This document shows, piece after piece, positions 35,619-45,062 of a stretch of 64,000 nucleotides of DNA. The DNA lies in the NCBI GenBank assembly GCA_963739385.1, contig CAVUAI010000056.1:62001-126000 (forward strand), read 5' to 3'. Both the position numbers and the translations under genes were made by a program. Source of the stretch: VAZQ01 sp963739385. GTDB taxonomy: Bacteria > Pseudomonadota > Alphaproteobacteria > Rhizobiales > Xanthobacteraceae. The notes under the pieces are model-generated. The model was not told the origin of the DNA, ran no database searches, and saw only the letters and a program-made list of their open reading frames with translations. The stretch's first letter is position 1. The number at the start of each line of letters is the position of its first letter.

Positions 35619-36632
35619 CTACTGGCGATAATTGTACGCCCGATTCCAATCCTCGATCCACGTCGCGCGCAGCTCCTGGTACTGTTTGAAGTTGGGCACC
35701 CAGGATTTCACCTTGTTGGGATCGTAGCCCTTGGCGAGCACGGGCGGCACCTTGAGCGAGGTCAAATTACCCTGCTCCTTGATCATGAATGTCTGCCCTT
35801 CCACCGACAGGCACCAGTTGAGGAACAGCTTTGCGGCATTCGGGTTCTTTGCCGACGCCGGAATACCGGCGGCATACGGATTGATCGGCATGCCCTCGGG
35901 CGCGAAGATGATCTCCACCGGCGCTCCATCGCGCTGCTTGGTGAACACGATGTTGTAGAGCGACGGCAGGATCGAAACCTCGCCGCGCACCAGCGCGTCG
36001 GCGGCCGGCGCGCCGGAGGGAAACAGCACGACTTCGGTTGCAGCCTGCTTCTTCCAATAATCCTCGCCCAGGACCTGGCGCTCGAACATCACGCGCGTCC
36101 AGGTGGTCCCGCCGGACGGACCGATCGTCTGTCCGATCTGCTTGCCCTTGTATTCGGGCTTGGTCAAATCCATCCAGCTCTTGGGCGGATTCTTCACCAG
36201 CTCCGAGTTGTAGGCGATTGCCCAGCCCAGCGTCGCCTGCGGCCAGAACTTGGGCGAAGCCAGCACGTCGGGCAGATAGTCCGCCGCATTCGGCGGCGCA
36301 TAATCCATGAACAGACTTTCGATTTCCAGCATGAGTTCGCGGTCGGAATGGTTGACCACGTCGGCGGCGAGCTTCCCGGCGGCCGCCTCCGTCTTGATGC
36401 GGGTGATGAGCTGGCCGCCGGGCGCACGCACCATCTCGACCTTGATCTCGGGGAAGCGCTTGTTGAAAGCCTTGATCACTTCCTGCTCCACCTCGGCGAA
36501 GTTGGCTGTGTAGAACACCAGGCGCCCTTCCTTCTTTGCTGCCGCGATCAGGTCTGGCGGCCCGAAATTCTGCGCCGACGCCGGCATTGCCAGCACGGCG
36601 GCGAGCCCGAGCGCGGTGAGGGTCGATTTCAT
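35619..36632 (-). CDS. ABC transporter periplasmic binding protein, FbpA-like (iron type)
   Basis: A 337-residue exported protein with signal peptide (MKSTLTALGLAAVLAMPASA). The mature part has the FbpA/AfuA pattern: LIAAAKKEGRLVFYTA at the start, FNKRFPEIKVEMVRAPGGQL, then AYNSELVKNPPKSWMDL and GPSGGTTWTR. FbpA-type proteins bind ferric iron, but the same fold serves other ligands, and the tyrosine pair that holds iron cannot be assigned safely here. GGAGGA precedes the ATG. It lies between permease and ATPase genes of the same transporter, with 18 and 39 bp gaps. Confidence 0.88.
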   Translation of the reverse strand: MKSTLTALGLAAVLAMPASAQNFGPPDLIAAAKKEGRLVFYTANFAEVEQEVIKAFNKRFPEIKVEMVRAPGGQLITRIKTEAAAGKLAADVVNHSDRELMLEIESLFMDYAPPNAADYLPDVLASPKFWPQATLGWAIAYNSELVKNPPKSWMDLTKPEYKGKQIGQTIGPSGGTTWTRVMFERQVLGEDYWKKQAATEVVLFPSGAPAADALVRGEVSILPSLYNIVFTKQRDGAPVEIIFAPEGMPINPYAAGIPASAKNPNAAKLFLNWCLSVEGQTFMIKEQGNLTSLKVPPVLAKGYDPNKVKSWVPNFKQYQELRATWIEDWNRAYNYRQ

Positions 36633-36650
36633 GGCGATGGTCCTCCGTGA

Positions 36651-38423
36651 TTATCCCGAGCGCCCCACGCTGCTGTTCGTGCGTCCACTCGACAGCCAGG
36701 CGGCGAAGCCAATGAGCACGGCGAGCAGGGCCGTCTGCACCAGGCTGAAAGCGGCGGTTTTCCCGGTGTTGCCACCCTCGTAGTAATCGAGCAGCAGCAC
36801 AGCCATGACCGTGGTGTCGCTGGTGTACAGGAACAGCGACGAACCGAGCTCCCGAATGGCCAGGATGAACAGCAGCGTCATGGCGGCAATGATGCCGGGG
36901 CGCGCCAACGGCAGCATGATCGTGCGGATGGTGTCGAGGCGGCCTCTGCCGCAGATCCACGCCGCCTCCTCGAGCTCGCGGTGAATCTGGAGAAACGAGG
37001 TGGACAACGATTTCATCGTGTCGGGCATGAAGCGCGCGATGAAGGCGAGTGCGAGAATCCAGATCGTGCCGTAAAGCCCGCCCGGCAGGCCGATCCAGGC
37101 CCAGAGATAGGCGACGCCGATGACCAGTCCCGGGATCGCCACCGGTAAAGTTGCGACGAGGTCGATGGTCCGCCGCCCCGGCACGCTGCCGCGGTGCACC
37201 GTATAGCCGAGCGCGAAGGCAAGCACGCCGCCCAGCACTGCCGTGATCAGGCCGACCTCCATGGTGTTCCAGATCGACCGCATGGTGAGGGGGTTATCGA
37301 AGATGCTCTCGAAATGCACCCACGAGTAATGTCGCATGTCGAACAGGCTGGCGGCGTTCGGGATGAAGAGGAACCGGCGGAATGCCGCCACGATCAAAGC
37401 CAGCAAGGGCAGCACCACGACGATAAGAAGATAGAGCAACGCGCAGGCGAGCGTGAGCCAGCGCCAGGGCCCTAGATCGAGCGCGCGCGGCCGGAACGCC
37501 TTGCCGGCGACGGTGATGAAGCTGCGGCCGGTGAGCACGCGCTGCTGCAACAGTACCAGCGCGCCTGTCACCACCATCAGGATGATCGCGACTGCCGCCG
37601 CTGTGCTGTAGAGCGGCGGACTCCAATTGGTCAGTTTGAAAATGTAGGTGGTCAGCACCGAGATGTTGGCGGGCGCGCCGAGCACGGCCGGGATGCCGTA
37701 GATTCCCAGCATCACGATGAAGGACAGCAGCATGCCGGAGATGATGGCGGGCGCGATCAACGGGAAGGTGACGGTGAAAAGCGTACGGACCGGGCCTACG
37801 CCGGCGATCTCTGCCGCCTCCTCCAGGCTCGGGTCCATATTGCGCAGCGCCGAGGCGGTGAACATGTAGACGTAAGGCGCGTAATACATGCCGAAGACCA
37901 GGATCAACCCGGTCATGGAATAGAGATCGATCCGCCAGTCGATACCCATCCACTTCAGCAAGGTGTTGATGAGGCCGGACTTGGGCGAACCAAGGATCGA
38001 CCAGGCGACACCCGCGACCAGCGGAGGCACGAACAGCGGGATGATGCTCGCCGCCCCGATGAAGCCCCTCCCCGGCGTATTGGTGCGCACAACGATCCAT
38101 GAAAATGCGAGTCCGATCGCAACCGCGAGCGCGGTGCCGCCGGTGCAGGCGATCAGCGAGTTGGCGAGCGCATGGTGGACGTTGGGGTTGCCGAGAACGG
38201 TAATGAAATTGTCGAGCGAAAGGTCGAACACGCCGAACCCATCCACCACCGGGTTGGTGTTGGTGAGCGCGCCCAGCAGCAGCATGGTGACCGGATAGAT
38301 GACGAGAAACGCCAGCACGGCCAGGAGCGCGCCAGACCATAGCCAGCCCGCGACGACGCGAAATCGCGCCGCGCGCTCGGCTTTGACAACCGGCACGGCC
38401 AATGCTGCGGCTTCCGCCGTCAC
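36651..38423 (-). CDS. ABC transporter permease with two fused membrane domains (FbpB-like)
   Basis: A 590-residue permease with about twelve hydrophobic segments in two homologous halves, each with an EAA loop: SLEEAAEIAGVGPVRTLFTVTFPLIAP in the first and ELEEAAWICGRGRLDTIRTIMLPLARP in the second. This two-in-one design is usual for iron(III) transporters such as FbpB/SfuB. It starts with a GTG six bases after GGAGGG and is the first gene of the operon with the binding protein and ATPase. The promoter should be in the 180 bp shared with the divergent monooxygenase gene. Confidence 0.9.
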   Translation of the reverse strand: MTAEAAALAVPVVKAERAARFRVVAGWLWSGALLAVLAFLVIYPVTMLLLGALTNTNPVVDGFGVFDLSLDNFITVLGNPNVHHALANSLIACTGGTALAVAIGLAFSWIVVRTNTPGRGFIGAASIIPLFVPPLVAGVAWSILGSPKSGLINTLLKWMGIDWRIDLYSMTGLILVFGMYYAPYVYMFTASALRNMDPSLEEAAEIAGVGPVRTLFTVTFPLIAPAIISGMLLSFIVMLGIYGIPAVLGAPANISVLTTYIFKLTNWSPPLYSTAAAVAIILMVVTGALVLLQQRVLTGRSFITVAGKAFRPRALDLGPWRWLTLACALLYLLIVVVLPLLALIVAAFRRFLFIPNAASLFDMRHYSWVHFESIFDNPLTMRSIWNTMEVGLITAVLGGVLAFALGYTVHRGSVPGRRTIDLVATLPVAIPGLVIGVAYLWAWIGLPGGLYGTIWILALAFIARFMPDTMKSLSTSFLQIHRELEEAAWICGRGRLDTIRTIMLPLARPGIIAAMTLLFILAIRELGSSLFLYTSDTTVMAVLLLDYYEGGNTGKTAAFSLVQTALLAVLIGFAAWLSSGRTNSSVGRSG

Positions 38424-38603
38424 GCGTTCCCTCCGGTGCGGCGTCCGTTTAGACGCCTGTCGTTGTTGCCCGCATGGGTAGCATAGAACGCGGCAGGCGG
38501 GGAGCGCCGCGCGGCAGCCAGCGCTCGGTGGAGTTCGCGACCGTCCGCTAGCGGAACCAGCCGATCACGATTTCGCCGCTGCCGCATCCAGGCTACCATC
38601 GGC

Positions 38604-39812
38604 ATGATGTTCAGGGTCGCCGCCAGGCCGCCGGTCTCCAAACCCGACGTTGACACGCTGCTTTCGCGCTCACGCGCGATTGCCGAGCGAGCGAGCGAGC
38701 GGGCGCCGCAGACCGAGACCGACCGCCGCGTCGGCGCGGATATGATCGAGCATATGCGGCAGGCAGACCTCTTCCGCGTCATGCAGCCGCAGGCCTACGG
38801 CGGCTTCGAATACGGCTTTGACGTGTTTGCGCAGATGGTTGCCGCCATTGCGAGCGGCTGCGGCTCGACCGGCTGGGTCTATGGCCTGCTCGCCTCGCAC
38901 CAGTGGCTCATGGCCTGCTTCTCGCGCGAGGCACAGGACGAGGTGTGGCACGACCGCGATGCGCTCGCTGCCGGCACCTATGCGCCGGTCGGGCAGGCGG
39001 TGGCGGTCGATGGCGGTTACCGGCTCAGCGGCGTCGGGAGCTTTTGCAGCGGGTGCGACAACGCGCAGTGGCAGCTTCTCGGCGGCATGATCCCGCAGGC
39101 GGACGGGGCGGCGAAGCCTGGATTTTTCCTGCTGCGCACGGCTGACTGCACGATCGACGACAACTGGCACACGATGGGGCTCGCGGGCACGGGCAGCAAG
39201 AATATCGTGGCCCGGGACGCGTTCGTGCCCTTGCATCGTACCCTCGCCTTCGCCGAGCTTGCCGGTGGCACCGCGCCCGGCATGCGGACAAATCCCAATC
39301 CGCTCTACCGACAATCCTTCCTCGCGGTATTGCCGGTCACCATCGTGGCGCCGGTGCTCGGGATGGCGGAGGGCGCACTCGCCGATTTTCTCGCGATGAC
39401 CGGCGTGCGCACCACCCGCGGTGCGGTCACCGGCGGCAACCGCCGCATGGCCGAACTCACGACAGTGCAGATGCGAGCCGCGGAGGCGAGCGCCTGTATC
39501 GACGCGGCGCGGCTGTTGATGCTTCGCGATCTCGCGGAGGCATTCGAAACGGCGTCGCGCGGCGAGCCCATCGGCGTGGACATGCGGCTGCGCAACCGCC
39601 GCGACCAGGCGTTCTGCGTGAAACTCCTGGTGCAGGCAATCGACGCACTCTTCCTCGCGGCCGGAGGGCAAGAATTATTTCTCGACAAGCCGCTGCAACG
39701 AAACTGGCGCGACGCACATGCGGCCGCCTCGCACATCAGCCTCAACTGGGATTCCACCGGCAGTATGTACGGGCAATACCTGGTCGGGCTCGAACCCAAG
39801 GGCCAGTATTGA
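38604..39812 (+). CDS. Flavin-dependent monooxygenase, acyl-CoA dehydrogenase fold (HsaA/HpaB-like oxygenase)
   Basis: A 402-residue protein with the acyl-CoA dehydrogenase fold. Motifs: ASGCGSTGWVYGLLASHQW, YRLSGVGSFCSGCDNAQW, DNWHTMGLAGTGSKNI and the end NWRDAHAAASHISLNWD, which match two-component flavin monooxygenases such as HsaA and related phenol or indole oxygenases. No catalytic glutamate of true acyl-CoA dehydrogenases is seen in the expected place. These enzymes take reduced FMN or FAD from a reductase, none of which is encoded nearby. Two adjacent ATGs at 38604 and 38607 are possible starts. The aromatic substrate is unknown. Confidence 0.82.
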   Translation: MMFRVAARPPVSKPDVDTLLSRSRAIAERASERAPQTETDRRVGADMIEHMRQADLFRVMQPQAYGGFEYGFDVFAQMVAAIASGCGSTGWVYGLLASHQWLMACFSREAQDEVWHDRDALAAGTYAPVGQAVAVDGGYRLSGVGSFCSGCDNAQWQLLGGMIPQADGAAKPGFFLLRTADCTIDDNWHTMGLAGTGSKNIVARDAFVPLHRTLAFAELAGGTAPGMRTNPNPLYRQSFLAVLPVTIVAPVLGMAEGALADFLAMTGVRTTRGAVTGGNRRMAELTTVQMRAAEASACIDAARLLMLRDLAEAFETASRGEPIGVDMRLRNRRDQAFCVKLLVQAIDALFLAAGGQELFLDKPLQRNWRDAHAAASHISLNWDSTGSMYGQYLVGLEPKGQY

Positions 39813-39862
39813 GCCCATTCGATCGCCCCAAACGATCGCGAATACACCATGGCCGTTCGCGT

Positions 39863-40663
39863 TCAGGCCGTGGGATCTCCATCTCCGCGAATGCGGCGGT
39901 CGGGAGAACGCAAGCGCGACCACATTCGCATCCATGCGTCATGCTGCGTCTTTGCGAGCCGCTCGAGCAAGCCTTCCACCGCCGCATCCGAAGTGCGCGT
40001 TCGGCGCCAGCGGTAGAGCGCGCCATGCACGAGCCAGATCGCCAGAAAGGCGAACACCCCGGCGAAGGTGACGTCGGTGAAGAAATGCGCTCCGGCCGCC
40101 ATGCGCAAGAGACCGACGGCAGCACCGAAAGCAAGCGCCGCGCCGTAGGCCGGCGCGCGCCATTGCGGCGGCACGGCGGCGGCTGCCGCCATTGTCCAGA
40201 ACGCACCCGACGGCTCGCCGGCGACGAAGGAGCAATTCTTCGGACAGTCGCCGCGTGGATCCCACCACGGGCGGAAATGCTCCAAGCCGCCGAACTCGGC
40301 CACGTCGATCGGGCGCGGGCGGCCCCAGTGTTCCTTGAACACGAGATTGGCGACCACGCCCGGGGCAAGGGCGAGCGTGGCAACCATCAGGATGGCCGCG
40401 CGCGCGGGGATAAGCATCGGGCGGTGCGGACGGGCGAGTTTCAGGCCGATAGCGATGAAAGCGGGCAGGGAAACGAGCGTGATCAGCCAGGTGGCGGCAT
40501 CGCGCAGACGCAGGTAGAACGGGTCGTAGGAGCGCCAAAATCCGCCGCGCCCGCGATCGAAGAACGGCGCGGCAAGCTTGAGATCGAGATCGGGCCAGAA
40601 ACCGAACACGAGGCCAATCGTGGCGGCGACGGCGAGCGCGATCACAAGGCCGGTTCGATTCAT
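39863..40663 (-). CDS. PAP2-family membrane phosphatase
   Basis: A 266-residue membrane protein of the type 2 phosphatidic acid phosphatase family, with about six hydrophobic segments. The three phosphatase signatures are present: KEHWGRPRP (KxxxxxxRP), SFVAGEPSGA (the PSGH-like motif, here with Ala after Gly) and RMAAGAHFFTDV (SRxxxxxHxxxD-like). The Ala in the second motif replaces the usual His, but this variant is common in alphaproteobacterial members. A lipid phosphate such as undecaprenyl pyrophosphate or lipid A is a likely substrate; not resolved. Confidence 0.82.
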   Translation of the reverse strand: MNRTGLVIALAVAATIGLVFGFWPDLDLKLAAPFFDRGRGGFWRSYDPFYLRLRDAATWLITLVSLPAFIAIGLKLARPHRPMLIPARAAILMVATLALAPGVVANLVFKEHWGRPRPIDVAEFGGLEHFRPWWDPRGDCPKNCSFVAGEPSGAFWTMAAAAAVPPQWRAPAYGAALAFGAAVGLLRMAAGAHFFTDVTFAGVFAFLAIWLVHGALYRWRRTRTSDAAVEGLLERLAKTQHDAWMRMWSRLRSPDRRIRGDGDPTA

Positions 40664-40909
40664 GCGTCTGATCCCGGCGAGGTCCTAGCCGAGACGCCCG
40701 GCGAGTTCAAACCGGGCGCGGTCAAACCATGCACAGGCTTGATCGAGGTTGCGTCTCCCCGCCTCTTGAGGAAACCGGAGGGGGAGGCAGCGGCGACTCT
40801 GCGAAACCTGGGAAATGATCGTCGGGCTACTGCGGCTGTGGTGCCAGCTGGCGGCATGCCTGGCTGTCGGAGCATGTCGGCGACCACCGTGCATCCTGTA
40901 GCAGATTTC

Positions 40910-41413
40910 CTAACGCATTTCCGGCGGATGTGAGACGGTTCGCGGCGGCAGCGGCGTGATTTCGCGTTGGCGGAACAGCGGCTTCCAAAAGCCCGCGCTC
41001 CAGCCGGCAATCGCCCAATAGGCGAGGCCGCCCGCGAGTCCCGCGGCAATCACGGGAAGCGGCTGGTTCAGCGGGACGTCGCTGTCTCCGAGATACCCGA
41101 ACAGGCTCCAACCGATCCACGCCGACACCGCGCCGTTGGCGGCGTGAAACAGGAACGAGCGGATGGCGAAGGTTTCGGACAGAAGCACCCCGATGCCGGC
41201 CGGAAGCCACATCACGCTCAACAACATCACGAGCAGGACAGGCGCCGCGAACGCGAAACCGAAGACCGCGAAGACCTGCGTGTCCGGATCGGCCGCGGCG
41301 GCAGCGAGCTTCCACGAGCCAAGCACGATCACCAGCGTCGCCACGACGACGGCAGCCAAATAGCCGAGCGGCACCAGGAGGAAACGCAGAAGCAGCCGGC
41401 CGAGGCTGTCCAT
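40910..41413 (-). CDS. Small integral membrane protein of unknown function
   Basis: A 167-residue protein with about four hydrophobic helices (near residues 8-35, 47-72, 85-108 and 118-140), a short hydrophilic C-terminus and no motif that I recognise. It starts seven bases after the rlmN stop on the same strand, so it is probably co-transcribed. Some Rhizobiales carry a similar membrane protein after rlmN. Nothing links it to RNA modification by sequence. The 246 bp between it and the PAP2 gene holds no supported gene. Confidence 0.7.
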   Translation of the reverse strand: MDSLGRLLLRFLLVPLGYLAAVVVATLVIVLGSWKLAAAAADPDTQVFAVFGFAFAAPVLLVMLLSVMWLPAGIGVLLSETFAIRSFLFHAANGAVSAWIGWSLFGYLGDSDVPLNQPLPVIAAGLAGGLAYWAIAGWSAGFWKPLFRQREITPLPPRTVSHPPEMR

Positions 41414-41420
41414 GCACGGT

Positions 41421-42722
41421 TCAATCCGTCATGGCCATCGCCCGCAGCGCGAGGCGCTCACGCGCGGAGAGCTTTTCGGTTGCGCTCTTGAGCTGGCCGC
41501 AGGCGGCGAGAATGTCGCGGCCGCGCGGCGTGCGCACCGGCGAAGCATAGCCGGCGTTAAAGATGATCTCCGAGAATGCTTCGATCCTCTCCCAGTCCGA
41601 GCACTCGTATTTCGTGCCCGGCCAGGGATTGAACGGGATGAGGTTGATCTTCGCTGGAATACCCTTGAGCAGCCTCACCAACGCCTTCGCGTCGGCAAGC
41701 GAATCATTGACGTCCTTGAGCATCACATATTCGAAGGTGATGCGCCGGGCGTTGGAAAGGCCGGGGTAGCTGCGACAGGCCTCGAGCAGCTCCGCGATCG
41801 GATATTTGCGATTGAGCGGGACGAGGTCGTTGCGCAGGTCGTCGCGCACCGCATGCAACGACACCGCCAGCATGCAGCCGATTTCGGCGCCGGCGCGCGC
41901 AATATTGGGTACCACGCCCGAGGTCGAGAGCGTGATGCGGCGCCTGGAGATGGCGATGCCGTCGCCGTCCGCAGCGATCAACAGGGCGTCTCGCACCGCT
42001 TCGAAATTGTAGAGCGGCTCACCCATCCCCATCATCACGATATTGGAGATCTGCCTGTAGCCGCCACCTTGTTCTCCAGTTGCGGATGAGGGGGATGGCA
42101 CACCTGGCGCGAGCTCGCGGTCGGATCCGAGCCTGTCCGAGCGGCCTTGCCAATCGCCGAGGCGGTCGCGCGCCACCATGACCTGCCCGACGATCTCGCC
42201 CGGCGTGAGATTGCGCACGAGACGCTGGGTACCGGTGTGACAGAATGAGCACGTCAGCGTGCACCCGACTTGACTGGAGACGCACAGCGTGCCGCGATCG
42301 GCCTCGGGAATGTAGACGCATTCGACCTCATGCGGCCGCTCGCCCGCGTGCTCGCCGGGAAGCCGCAGCAGCCACTTGCGCGTGCCATCGACGGAGAGCT
42401 GCTCGGCAACGACCTCGGGGCGTGCGAGCGTGAAATGCCGGTCGAGCGTCGCCCGCAGCTCCTTCGAGACGCTGGTCATTTCATCGAACCGCGTCGCGCC
42501 TCGCAGGTAGAGCCAGTGCCAGAGCTGCTGCGCGCGCATATTCCGCTGCGCCGCCGGCACCCCGACCGTGCCGAGCGCCTTTCCCAGCTCTCCGCGCGAC
42601 AAGCCCACCAACGAGGGTTTCGCCGGGGGAACGTAACGCTCGAGCGGCGTCTTCTCGACGAAGCCGGTAGGCGCCGCCTGCAACGGATGGGTACTTTCGC
42701 CGCTCGGCAAGGGACTGGTCAT
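41421..42722 (-). CDS. rlmN: Dual-specificity RNA methyltransferase RlmN
   Basis: A 433-residue radical SAM enzyme that methylates A2503 of 23S rRNA and A37 of some tRNAs. The cluster-binding motif is C154-x3-C158-x2-C161 (CTLTCSFC). The methyl-carrying cysteine is in DILAACGQL near the C-terminus and the partner is C147 in LCVSSQ. An insertion of about 28 residues (from DWQGRS to QGGG) sits before the ISNIVMMGMGEPL motif; E. coli RlmN lacks it, alphaproteobacterial proteins often have one. Length is otherwise normal. Confidence 0.97.
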   Translation of the reverse strand: MTSPLPSGESTHPLQAAPTGFVEKTPLERYVPPAKPSLVGLSRGELGKALGTVGVPAAQRNMRAQQLWHWLYLRGATRFDEMTSVSKELRATLDRHFTLARPEVVAEQLSVDGTRKWLLRLPGEHAGERPHEVECVYIPEADRGTLCVSSQVGCTLTCSFCHTGTQRLVRNLTPGEIVGQVMVARDRLGDWQGRSDRLGSDRELAPGVPSPSSATGEQGGGYRQISNIVMMGMGEPLYNFEAVRDALLIAADGDGIAISRRRITLSTSGVVPNIARAGAEIGCMLAVSLHAVRDDLRNDLVPLNRKYPIAELLEACRSYPGLSNARRITFEYVMLKDVNDSLADAKALVRLLKGIPAKINLIPFNPWPGTKYECSDWERIEAFSEIIFNAGYASPVRTPRGRDILAACGQLKSATEKLSARERLALRAMAMTD

Positions 42723-42797
42723 GATTTCAACGGGTGTTCTAGCACAGATGGGGTGGGTGGCCAGGAACCGACAGGGCTGCTGTGTCGGTTCCGGCCG

Positions 42798-43589
42798 TCA
42801 CTTCACCCGCTCGATCAGCGCCATTGCTGCCGCCGGGGCGCGCACCTTGGCGCCCGAAATCATGTAGATAAAGACGTCGCGCTGGCTCTTCGCCGGCGAT
42901 TGGCCCGCGATGGTCGCGAGATCATCGGGCGCGCCACCGGCGGCCCACGTCTCCGCGCGCTTCGCCCACAGGTCGAGCCCGCGCGCGGCGTAGCCGGTCT
43001 TTTCTTTTTCCGACGTGCGCTGCAGCCGGGCATAGATGAAATCGGCGGTAACGTCAGCGATCAGCGGATGCTTGTCGCTGTCGACGAGCACCGCCGCCAC
43101 CGAGAACTTGCGCAGTAGCGCAATGAATGAAGGCTGAAGAAAGCTTTCGTGCCGCACCTCGACGGCGTGGCGGATCGCCCTGCCCTCGACCTCCGGAGGC
43201 AGCAGCGCAAGAAAACTCGCGAAATCCTCCGCATCGAATTTCTTCCCGGGATGAAGTTGCCACAGAATGGGCCCAAGCTTTTCCTTCAGCTCCAACACGC
43301 CGCTCGCGAAAAATCGCTCAATCGATTCGCCGGCTTCGGCGAGCACCCGGCGATGGGTGGCAAAGCGGGGCGCCTTGAGCGAGAAGACGAAATCGTCAGG
43401 CGTCTCCGCCGCCCATTTGCGAAAGCTCGCCGGCTTCTGCGTGCTGTAGAAAGTCCCATTGATCTCGATCGTGGTGAGCTGGCGGCTGGCGTGCTCGAGC
43501 TCGCGCGCCTGCGGCAGTCCCTCCGGGTAAAACTCTCCGCGCCAAGGCTTGAACACCCAGCCGCCGATTCCAACCCGGACCATCGTCAT
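42798..43589 (-). CDS. DUF72 (YecE-like) protein
   Basis: A 263-residue cytoplasmic TIM-barrel protein of the DUF72 family. Family motifs: IGGWVFKPWRGEFYPEGLPQ at the start, FYSTQKPASFRKWAAETPDDF, LKEKLGPILWQLHP and AVEVRHESF. The biochemical role of the family is not known. A start two codons in (MVRVG) is possible. It is flanked by rlmN and a secreted lysozyme-like protein, with no functional link that I can see. Confidence 0.9.
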   Translation of the reverse strand: MTMVRVGIGGWVFKPWRGEFYPEGLPQARELEHASRQLTTIEINGTFYSTQKPASFRKWAAETPDDFVFSLKAPRFATHRRVLAEAGESIERFFASGVLELKEKLGPILWQLHPGKKFDAEDFASFLALLPPEVEGRAIRHAVEVRHESFLQPSFIALLRKFSVAAVLVDSDKHPLIADVTADFIYARLQRTSEKEKTGYAARGLDLWAKRAETWAAGGAPDDLATIAGQSPAKSQRDVFIYMISGAKVRAPAAAMALIERVK

Positions 43590-43621
43590 CTCTCAGCCGT
43601 CATGACCGATGCCCGTGACGG

Positions 43622-44845
43622 CTATGGGTTGCGGGCTTCACCGGCGCCCGATCGGGGAAATACCGCCGCCAGATCCTTGGCGCCTTGCAGTCGTGCCTCT
43701 TCATCCATTCTCGAGTTGGTCTCCGCCAGCAGCTTCGCAACCACGTTGGCGCGACTGGCAATGCGGTTGCGCTCATAGCCGCCTTGCCGGAAGAAGTTCG
43801 AGGTGGGCACCCGGTCGCGCCACGCCAGCGGCATCATGACCATGTCGAGGCCATTGCCGTCGCCAGTCAGGTTCATCATCTCGAGCTCGGCCGCACTCAG
43901 GGTCCCGGCATACCCCTGCCTGCGCGCATAGACGACGGAGTCCAGGAGCTTCTGGGTCTGCAGCAGTGGCCCAACGTCCTTGTCAAGATTCAACGCATGG
44001 ATGCCGAGACCCTTGGAGGTGTTCGCCAGCCGCTCATGCGCATTCCAGTCGTCCGGCACGGTCCGGCTGAATGCGATCATGGCCCTGACCACGGCGATTT
44101 TCCGCTCGAACGCCTTCTTGGCATCGCCCGTCAGGTCAACAGCCTTCGCGTTCAGGACCTTGATGAAGTAATCGCCCTTTTCCGCCAGCAGTTCGACGCT
44201 GTTGGCGGCCATCAACTGATTGTAGCCGAGCGCAGTGGAAATCGCGCGCGCGTTGGGGCGCGGATATTCCAGCCCCGCCTGCACGTCGTATTTGCCGTCG
44301 CCGCCGGATTCGAAACCGTAGATCCGCACGACCTGGTCCCTGGTGAGCCCGGCCGCCGCCGCAACTTTGGCATAGGCGCGCTTGTACTCGATCTCGCTTT
44401 GCGGCGGTTGCGGAGCGAAGTTGAATTCCTGCGCCGCCGCGCTCAGAAAGTCGGCCACCACCGGCACATATTTCCGCGCCGGCGGCTCCTGCTCGGGTGC
44501 CGAGGGATCGACCGGTGGCGGCGGTCCGGAATACACCGGCGGCTGAGTCAGCACGTAGTCGTCGGGCGACGTCTGCTGGCCGCTGCGGCGTTTCGCCATC
44601 CGGAGCCGCCGCTTGTCGCCCACGACGCTCCAATAGGCATCGGCCTCCGCCTCATACCTTTGGCGGGCTGCCGTGTACTCCGCCAATTTCCGACGGTATT
44701 CGAAGTCGGCAAAGAAGAACTGTGCGATGCGCGATGAGCCAGCAGCGCTCGCGGGCGCCGGGTCCGCCGCCACTGACTGCAACGGCGACAACAGCAGCGC
44801 CGCAAGCATGCATCCGCCGGTGGTCCCAATCGAATGGAGCCGCAT
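43622..44845 (-). CDS. Secreted protein with a lytic-transglycosylase-like region
   Basis: A 407-residue exported protein with signal peptide (MRLHSIGTTGGCMLAALLLS, cleavage near SVAADP), a coiled or helical stretch (about 40-85, FEYRRKLAEYTAARQRYEAEA), a Pro-rich linker, and a domain from about 150 that resembles lysozyme-like transglycosylases: RIYGFESGGDGKYDVQAG with a candidate catalytic Glu, followed by STALGYNQLMAANSVELL. The glycan role is inferred from this pattern only. The start at 44845 was chosen because GGAGGGGG lies just upstream; a start 24 bases further up is possible. Confidence 0.72.
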   Translation of the reverse strand: MRLHSIGTTGGCMLAALLLSPLQSVAADPAPASAAGSSRIAQFFFADFEYRRKLAEYTAARQRYEAEADAYWSVVGDKRRLRMAKRRSGQQTSPDDYVLTQPPVYSGPPPPVDPSAPEQEPPARKYVPVVADFLSAAAQEFNFAPQPPQSEIEYKRAYAKVAAAAGLTRDQVVRIYGFESGGDGKYDVQAGLEYPRPNARAISTALGYNQLMAANSVELLAEKGDYFIKVLNAKAVDLTGDAKKAFERKIAVVRAMIAFSRTVPDDWNAHERLANTSKGLGIHALNLDKDVGPLLQTQKLLDSVVYARRQGYAGTLSAAELEMMNLTGDGNGLDMVMMPLAWRDRVPTSNFFRQGGYERNRIASRANVVAKLLAETNSRMDEEARLQGAKDLAAVFPRSGAGEARNP

Positions 44846-45062
44846 GTTCCCCCTCCAATCGAGGCCCACAGTCTCTCTATATCTCTAACGAAACATCAAC
44901 ACGTCCGTGCGACGCGTCGCTCGCACTACCTCAGCGTCGCCCCGGGGGCCCGCAGCGGGCATCACAACTGCCGAGCGGCCGGCATGACCTGTCCAGGGCC
45001 GTCCGCGGCCCGGAACCGGAGAGCGCAGTCTGCGCAGGCTGCGGCGCGCGATCGCCGCGCCG

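Noticed and set aside
34554..36650. Open frame of about 700 codons on the plus strand
   Set aside because: It covers the ABC ATPase and binding-protein genes in antisense; no domain or ribosome site is visible.
40660..41049. Minus-strand frame of 129 codons ending at the PAP2 start
   Set aside because: The TGA/ATG overlap looks operon-like, but the translation is low in information and overlaps the membrane protein gene at 40910; no family or signal is seen.
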